Source: Acidimicrobiales bacterium
GTDB taxonomy: Bacteria; Actinomycetota; Acidimicrobiia; Acidimicrobiales; VFJN01
Reading direction: 5' to 3'
Length of the DNA stretch: 11,087 nt
Assembly: GCA_016936035.1 (NCBI GenBank)
Contig: JAFGPU010000086.1
Location: forward strand, 1-11,087
Shown: positions 6,253 through 11,087 of the stretch, piece by piece
How the letters are laid out: the number at the start of each line of letters is the position of its first letter
How positions within the stretch are numbered: position 1 is the first letter of the stretch
The notes under the pieces: generated by a model
Told to the model about the DNA's origin: nothing
Seen by the model: only the letters and a program-made list of their open reading frames with translations
The model's database searches: none
Made by a program: the position numbers and the translations under genes

Positions 6253-6669
6253 TCAGCCCTCGTCGCCCGGGCGCCACGAGCGGTCGCGCTTGCGGGCCGA
6301 GGCGCGGCTCTTCTCGTCGAGGCGGCGCTGGCGGGCGCGGCGCGACGGCCGCGTCGGGCGCCGCGGGGTGACGGGCACGGCCGCCTCGTCGATGAGGTCG
6401 GCCAGCCGGTCGCGGGCGATGGACCGGTTGCGCCACTGCGACCGCGAGTCGTCGGCCTTGACCCGGACCAGCTCGCCCAGCACCGCACGCACCCGGTCGG
6501 CGGCGGGACCGTCGAGGGCGTTGAGGTCGGCGACCAGCTCGACCGCTGAGGCCGTCACGTTGCGGTGCTGGCCGCCCGGTCCCGAGCCGCGGGCGAACCG
6601 CTCGTCGATGGCGGCGGCCGGCAGGGTCAGGCCGCGGGAGGTCGTGAGGTCACCGTCGGACGCGGGCAT
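6253..6669 (-). CDS. arfB: ArfB/YaeJ-type ribosome-rescue peptidyl-tRNA hydrolase
   Basis: A 138-residue release-factor-like protein. ArfB enters the A site of ribosomes stalled without a stop codon and hydrolyses peptidyl-tRNA, with its basic tail in the empty mRNA channel. The catalytic motif RGSGPGGQHRN (27-37) has GGQ at 32-34, in the family context SGPGGQ. No codon-recognition domain is present, as expected for ArfB and unlike RF1/RF2. The C-terminus is an Arg/Lys-rich tail (about 102-133, with RRPTRPSRRARQRR and SRASARKRDR). Length agrees with the family. The start is ATG at 6669; no strong ribosome binding site is visible. It begins 46 bp after the last ABC permease on the same strand, so it may share that transcript, and it is convergent with glyS. 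Confident in family; actinobacterial copies are sometimes labelled only as 'aminoacyl-tRNA hydrolase'. Confidence 0.9.
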   Translation of the reverse strand: MPASDGDLTTSRGLTLPAAAIDERFARGSGPGGQHRNVTASAVELVADLNALDGPAADRVRAVLGELVRVKADDSRSQWRNRSIARDRLADLIDEAAVPVTPRRPTRPSRRARQRRLDEKSRASARKRDRSWRPGDEG

Positions 6670-6715
6670 CGCACCAGCCTGCCGTGTCGGGCGCCGAACG
6701 CGCGCACCCGCCGGC

Positions 6716-7501
6716 TCACGGCTGCAGCATGCGGCCCAGCCGGCGCCCCGCCACTCGCTGGCCTACCCACCCCATCGCGACGAGGTAGGCGCCGTGCGCG
6801 AGCAGCACCGGTGACGGGTCGCCGAGCACCAGGGCCCGCTCGATGGCGACGCCCTGGTAGAGCGGGCTGAGGCGCACGAGCCAGCCGAGCGCGTCGGGGT
6901 ACTGCGCCAGCGGGAAGAACGTGGCGGAGAACAGGAACAGCGGGATGATCGCCAGCTGCACGTAGTCGAAGTCGAACCACGAGCGCATGTAGGTCGTGAG
7001 CCCGAGACCGGCGCCGGCGAACCCGAAGCCGATGAGGGCGGCGGCCGGCAGCGCGAGCACACCCCAGCCCGACGGGGTCAGCCCCATCGCCCACATGGTG
7101 GCGAGGAACACCGCGGAGTGGATCATGCTGCGGAGCAGCGCCCACGTGAGCTCGCCGCGGACCACGTCGTCGACGCCCAGCGGGGTGGCCAGCATGCCGT
7201 CGTAGGTCTTGGCGTACTTGTACTTGAAGAAGAAGTTGAACGTGGTGTCGAACACGCAGCCGTTCATGGCGGCGGCGGCCATCATCGCCGGGGCGACGAA
7301 CTGGTCGTAGTCGACAGGTCCGTTCGGCCCGGGCAGCCGGCCCACCAGCGCGCCGACGCCGATGCCGATCGAGAACAGGTAGAACACCGGCTCGAGGAAC
7401 CCGGTGAGGAACGCCGGCCACATGCGCAGGTACGAGCGGGTGTTGCGCTCGACGACCCGCAGGGTCCTCCGGGTGCCGAGGAAGGCGACGGCGGTGCTCA
7501 T
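6716..7501 (-). CDS. ABC-2 type exporter permease, second subunit (NodJ-like)
   Basis: A 261-residue integral membrane protein of the ABC-2 family. It has an N-terminal coupling region with RNTRSYLRMWPAFLTGFLEP (19-38), followed by about six hydrophobic segments. The LFSATFFPLAQYP signature (190-202) is typical of NodJ/DrrB-like exporters. KYKYAKTYDGMLATPLGVDD (93-112) is the usual cytoplasmic loop between helices, thought to contact the ATPase. It probably forms a heterodimer with the upstream permease, which has the same signature at the equivalent place but a clearly different sequence. The ATG at 7501 follows the upstream stop by ten bases. Substrate unknown: family members export lipo-oligosaccharides, drugs or polysaccharides, and no biosynthetic genes lie nearby to hint at one. 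Confidence 0.9.
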   Translation of the reverse strand: MSTAVAFLGTRRTLRVVERNTRSYLRMWPAFLTGFLEPVFYLFSIGIGVGALVGRLPGPNGPVDYDQFVAPAMMAAAAMNGCVFDTTFNFFFKYKYAKTYDGMLATPLGVDDVVRGELTWALLRSMIHSAVFLATMWAMGLTPSGWGVLALPAAALIGFGFAGAGLGLTTYMRSWFDFDYVQLAIIPLFLFSATFFPLAQYPDALGWLVRLSPLYQGVAIERALVLGDPSPVLLAHGAYLVAMGWVGQRVAGRRLGRMLQP

Positions 7502-7511
7502 CGTCGGGCCC

Positions 7512-8325
7512 TCACGACGCCAACCTCCTGCGGAAGGTCCGGACGCCCCACGCGCAGCCGACGGCGACGACGGCCACGAGGAACGCCGTGTGGCCGAGGG
7601 CGCCGGCGAGCGACGACGAGCCGGTCGTCGCGCCCCGGCACAGCTCGACGGCGTGCCACAGCGGTGTCACCCGGGCGAGCGGTTCCAACCAGTCGGGAAG
7701 CTGGTCGACGGGGAAGAACGTGCCGGAGAACAGGAACATCGGCATGACGGCGACCCGCATGATGATCGGGAACGACAGGTCGCTGTCCTGCCCGGCCGAA
7801 TACGCCACCAGCGGCGCCGCGAACGCCAACCCTCCCAGCGCCGCGGCCGGCACGGCGAGGACGCCCCAGGGGGACGGCACGCCGCCGAGCAGCGCGGCGA
7901 CGGCCACGAACAGGGCGGCGTTCAGGCACAGGCGGATGCCGATCCAGGTGACGTACCCCCCGTAGACCTGGCCGGGCGACAGGGGCGTGGCGGCGGCGGC
8001 GTGGAAGGTGCGCACCCACTTGATGCCCGCCATCACCGGCCACAGCGAGTCGCCCGACGCCGACTGGAGCGCGGTCGCGGCCAGGATGCCGGGGGCGACG
8101 AACGCCAGGTAGCGGACGCCCTGCACGGTGCCCTGGTTGTCGTCGACGAGACCGCCCAGGCCCACGCCCATGGCACCCAGGAAGAGCAGGGGCATGAGCA
8201 CGCCGGTGAGCACCGAGGTGTGCCAGTAGCGGCCCCACACCCGGGCTTCGCGCTCGGTGACCCGGAGCAGGGGGAGCGCATCGGACCACGACGCCCACCC
8301 GGGTCCGGCGGCGCGGACCGGGGCG

Positions 8326-8333
<8 letters not shown>
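7512..8333 (-). CDS. ABC-2 type exporter permease, first subunit (NodJ-like)
   Basis: A 273-residue ABC-2 family membrane protein. It has a cytoplasmic N-terminus with VTEREARVWGRYWHTSVLTG (25-44), a first helix near 42-60, and the segment FHAAAATPLSPGQVYGGYVT (110-129), the counterpart of the loop in its partner. The family signature LFSGTFFPVDQLP is at 201-213, then VTPLWHAVELCRGATTG (222-238), common in NodJ-like exporters. The tail is basic (RTFRRRLAS). Its ATG overlaps the end of the ATPase gene by eight bases (ATGAGTGA), which points to translational coupling. It presumably pairs with the downstream permease to form the transmembrane part of one exporter. Confidence 0.92.
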
Positions 8334-9318
<985 letters not shown>

Positions 9319-9324
9319 CGACCG

Positions 9325-9330
9325 ACGCTA
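9325..9330 (-). promoter_or_regulatory. Putative -10 box of the ABC exporter operon (leaderless type)
   Basis: On the minus strand TAGCGT (TANNNT) ends six bases before the GTG at 9318. There is no Shine-Dalgarno sequence between them and no recognisable -35. Transcription would start at the GTG or the ATG that immediately follows it. Confidence 0.45.
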
Positions 9331-9361
9331 CCGGCGAGCCGGGCGTCCGGCCGCACGGGTT

Positions 9362-9389
9362 CCGCCCGCCCCAGGGGTGGCGGGGGCGG
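9362..9389 (-). terminator. GC-rich hairpin after the DUF2000 gene
   Basis: CCGCCCGCC (9362-9370) pairs with 9379-9389 around an 8-base loop, with a 2-base bulge at 9385-9386. It begins about six bases past the DUF2000 stop on the minus strand and has no U-tract. Placement fits a terminator that separates this gene from the ABC operon, but GC-rich runs form such stems easily by chance. Confidence 0.3.
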
Positions 9390-9394
9390 GGTCG

Positions 9395-9817
9395 TCAGGC
9401 GTGCAGCCGCACCTTGTCGAGCGCCTTGTCGACGTCACGGCGGGGGCCGACGACGGCGAACCCGGCCAGCTTCATGTCGTCGGTGGCCACGCGGCGGACC
9501 TGGGCGCGGTTGTCGGCGTCGTTGCCGGTGGCGAACAGGTCGTCGGTGTACACCGCCGTGTCGAGACCTCGCGCCAGTGCCCGGCCGAAGGCGCGGGCCA
9601 TGCCTGCGGCGTCGGTGGCGCAGACGATGACCGGCTGGGCGAACATGGGCAGGTACACGTGGTCGGAGGCGTCGACGTAGGGCTCGCCCACCAGGTGGGG
9701 GTGCGCGGTGCCGATGCCGCTGACGAGGAAGGCGGTGACGTTGAGCTCCTGCCACGGGCGCAGGTCGTCCCGCACCACGACGGCGACCTTGGGGGCGGCG
9801 GGTCTGTCGGTGTCCAT
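9395..9817 (-). CDS. DUF2000-family protein (Pth2-like fold)
   Basis: A 140-residue protein that matches DUF2000 across its length: PKVAVVVRDDLRPWQELNVT (9-28), AFLVSGI (29-35), GEPYVDASDHVYLPMFAQPV (45-64), then RGLDTAVYTDDLFATGNDAD (about 87-106), and a C-terminal LAGFAVVGPRRDVDKALDKV. Structural genomics places this family in the peptidyl-tRNA hydrolase II fold superfamily, as I recall, but its biological function is not known and hydrolase activity should not be assumed. The ATG at 9817 starts MDTDRPAAPK just ahead of the domain; an in-frame GTG at 9835 would add six residues. No strong ribosome binding site is visible for either. It is divergent from an AraC-family regulator, with 49 bp between the starts, suggesting that the regulator controls it. 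Confidence 0.85.
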   Translation of the reverse strand: MDTDRPAAPKVAVVVRDDLRPWQELNVTAFLVSGIGTAHPHLVGEPYVDASDHVYLPMFAQPVIVCATDAAGMARAFGRALARGLDTAVYTDDLFATGNDADNRAQVRRVATDDMKLAGFAVVGPRRDVDKALDKVRLHA

Positions 9818-9854
9818 GCCGCCAGCTGAACGCACCGGCGGCCGGGTGGTCTTG

Positions 9855-9860
9855 TACGTT
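9855..9860 (+). promoter_or_regulatory. Putative -10 box of the AraC-family regulator (leaderless type)
   Basis: TACGTT (TANNNT) ends six bases before the GTG at 9867, with no Shine-Dalgarno between. The centre GTAC is palindromic, and the minus strand reads TACAAG over 9856-9851, a possible weak promoter toward the DUF2000 gene. The two promoters would then overlap. Confidence 0.45.
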
Positions 9861-9866
9861 CTTCGC

Positions 9867-10703
9867 GTGCGCTCCGTCCGCCCGCACGAGCGTGTGGTGG
9901 CGTGGGATCCCCACGTCCCGGGCGTGCGCGAGGTGTTCCACGCCCGGTTCGTGGAGCACGCCTACCCACCGCACGCGCATCAGGCCTGGACGGTGCTGAT
10001 CGTCGACGCCGGGGCCATCCGCTACGCGCTCGACCGGCGCTCGCGCGGGTCGGACGCCGCCCATGTCACCGTCCTGCCCCCGCACGTCACCCACGACGGC
10101 CGCGCCGCGGGGTCGGGAGGCTTCGCCAAGCGGGTCGTCTACCTCGACGAGGACGTGGTCGGCGCGCACCTCATCGGTCGGGCCGTCGACCAGCCTGCCG
10201 TCGGCGACGAGCGGCTGGTCCGCCAGGTGCGGGCACTGCACGACGCCCTACGGCACCCGGTCGACGCGCTCGAGGCCGAGACCCGGGTGGCGTTCGTCGC
10301 GGAGCACGTGACCGCCCAGCTCGCGGGCGCCCGACCCGGTCCCGCGCGGGGCGACGCGGTCGACGACGGGGGTGGGGGCGAGCGCGGGGCGCACGTCGCC
10401 GGCGCGTTGCGCGACCTGCTCGACGCCGACCCGGTCACCTCGAGGACGCTGCGCTCCCTGGCCGCCGAGATCGACGTCTCGCCCACCCACCTGGTCCGGT
10501 GCTTCACCGCCCGGTTCGGCGTCGCACCGCACGCGTACCTGGTCGGCCAGCGGGTCGACGCGGCCCGTCGCATGCTGCTCGACGGGCGCGCTCCCGCCGA
10601 GGTCGCCGTGGCCACCGGCTTCCACGACCAGGCGCACCTGACGCGGCACTTCCGGCGCCACGTGGGGACGACGCCGGGCCGCTACCGCCGGCGCGCCGGC
10701 TGA
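9867..10703 (+). CDS. AraC-family transcriptional regulator
   Basis: A 278-residue regulator. The N-terminal half is an AraC-type cupin sensor domain: FVEHAYPPHAHQAWTVLIVD (28-47) with its His-rich turn, then HVTVLPPHVTHDGRAAGSGG (66-85). A Gly/Asp-rich linker lies near 160-175. The C-terminal domain has two helix-turn-helix units: TLRSLAAEIDVSPTHLVRCF (194-213) followed by TARFGVAPHAYLVGQR (214-229), and AEVAVATGFHDQAHLTRHFR (244-263) ending GTTPGRYRRR. The GTG at 9867 is chosen because the cupin starts shortly after and TACGTT lies six bases before it. The frame is open back to 9708 but that stretch is antisense to the DUF2000 gene. The ligand is unknown. It likely controls the divergent DUF2000 gene, itself, and possibly the next gene downstream. 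Confidence 0.93.
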   Translation: MRSVRPHERVVAWDPHVPGVREVFHARFVEHAYPPHAHQAWTVLIVDAGAIRYALDRRSRGSDAAHVTVLPPHVTHDGRAAGSGGFAKRVVYLDEDVVGAHLIGRAVDQPAVGDERLVRQVRALHDALRHPVDALEAETRVAFVAEHVTAQLAGARPGPARGDAVDDGGGGERGAHVAGALRDLLDADPVTSRTLRSLAAEIDVSPTHLVRCFTARFGVAPHAYLVGQRVDAARRMLLDGRAPAEVAVATGFHDQAHLTRHFRRHVGTTPGRYRRRAG

Positions 10704-10717
10704 GCACGCCGTCGCGT

Positions 10718-10761
10718 CAAGCGAGGCACAAGCGGGGTGCAACAGGCGTGCAACCGTGCGC
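10718..10761 (+). repeat. Four 11-bp phased direct repeats (CAA-N8) upstream of the thioesterase-like gene
   Basis: CAAGCGAGGCA, CAAGCGGGGTG, CAACAGGCGTG and CAACCGTGCGC follow each other without gaps, each beginning CAA, at 10718, 10729, 10740 and 10751. Units 1-2 and 2-3 share 8 of 11 bases; unit 4 is more diverged. GTGCAAC is exactly repeated at 10737 and 10748. An 11-bp period puts all copies on one face of the DNA, as in binding sites of OmpR/PhoB-type regulators. A regulator-binding site is inference; low complexity is the alternative. Confidence 0.45.
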
Positions 10762-10824
10762 GTCGACGATGGGGCGACACGCAGGCGGCACGCCAGCGAG
10801 GCGAAGGGACGGGACGTGAGGACG

Positions 10825-11087
10825 ATGTCGATGACCCAGCACAGCATCATCGCCGACCCGTGGCTCGCGTCCACGGTGACCGTGCCCGCGGACCGCAACG
10901 GGCCGCCGGGCATCGCCAACGGGGGCTGGGTGTCCGGCCTGGTCGCAGGTCACCTGGGCGCCGGGCCGGTCGCAGTCACCCTGCGGGCGCCCACGCCGCT
11001 CGACACGCCCCTCGACCTGCGGGCGGCCGACGACGACGCCACGCTGTCGGTCGGCGACGACCTGCTGGTGACCGCCCGGCGCTCTCC
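10825..11087 (+). CDS. Hotdog-fold thioesterase-like protein, N-terminal part (cut by window edge)
   Basis: An open frame from ATG 10825 to the right edge, 87 complete codons. Visible are DRNGPPGIANGGWVSGLVAG (23-42) and VTLRAPTPLDTPLDLRAADD (51-70), then LSVGDDLLVTARRS. The pattern N-G-P-x-G-x-x-N-G-G-[WY] followed by V-T-L-R-x-P-x-P-L-D-x-P-L resembles actinobacterial acyl-CoA thioesterase-like hotdog proteins, in which this region forms the long central helix and first sheet strands. Catalytic residues and the second half are outside the window, so activity cannot be judged. Start is uncertain: GTG 10816, ATG 10825 and ATG 10831 are all in frame; GAGG at 10818-10821 would suit the ATG at 10831. 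It lies 121 bp after the AraC-type gene on the same strand, behind the phased repeats. Confidence 0.6.
   Translation, partial: MSMTQHSIIADPWLASTVTVPADRNGPPGIANGGWVSGLVAGHLGAGPVAVTLRAPTPLDTPLDLRAADDDATLSVGDDLLVTARRS

Noticed and set aside
6231..6256. CTGA...TCAG hairpin between glyS and arfB, similar to the recO/RDD case
   Set aside because: Only four pairs across an 18-base loop, explained by two TGA stops each preceded by C; no supporting inner stem.
9379..9391. G-rich run as a possible G-quadruplex
   Set aside because: The runs do not give four clean G-triplets with short loops, and similar runs are common in this DNA.
9708..9866. An earlier in-frame start for the AraC-family gene
   Set aside because: The extra 53 residues lie antisense to the DUF2000 coding region and have no recognisable domain.

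Overview
The window is very GC-rich, about 72-75% by eye, with GTG starts common and third codon positions almost all G or C. Gene content (dimeric-type glycyl-tRNA synthetase, short-chain cis-prenyl transferase UppS, RecO, an RDD protein with a long Pro/Gly-rich tail, an AddB-like nuclease) and repeated leaderless-type -10 boxes right before start codons suggest an Actinomycetota chromosome. My guess is an Acidimicrobiia member such as an Iamia relative, but the class is inference only. No tRNA, rRNA, CRISPR array, insertion sequence, integrase or phage gene was seen. This looks like ordinary chromosomal housekeeping DNA, not a mobile island.

Layout, left to right. (1) 1-1966, minus strand: the N-terminal part of an AddB/RecB-like PD-(D/E)XK nuclease-family protein running off the left edge, preceded in transcription order by a YihY/BrkB membrane protein. 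(2) 2046-3504, plus strand: a two-gene unit uppS-recO (undecaprenyl diphosphate synthase, then a recombination mediator), divergent from YihY. (3) 3522-4691, minus strand: an RDD-family membrane protein convergent with recO. The two stop codons lie in opposite arms of one hairpin. The protein ends in three tandem tryptophan-rich decapeptides. (4) 4834-6234, plus strand: glyS, divergent from the RDD gene, behind a conspicuous 14-bp perfect dyad and a duplicated 19-bp element. (5) 9318 down to 6253, minus strand: an ABC-2 exporter (ATPase, permease, permease, tightly packed), followed by an ArfB-type ribosome-rescue hydrolase convergent with glyS. (6) 9395-10703: a DUF2000 protein (minus) divergent from an AraC-family regulator (plus), a likely regulator-target pair. 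(7) 10718-11087: four helically phased 11-bp repeats, then the start of a hotdog thioesterase-like gene cut by the right edge.

I found no convincing new multi-gene system. The most interesting signals are small: the decapeptide repeat on the RDD protein, the glyS upstream dyad and duplication, the 11-bp phased array, the stop-codon-embedding terminator, and a recurring TANNNT box 6-8 nt before start codons. The last point also fixes several start sites.
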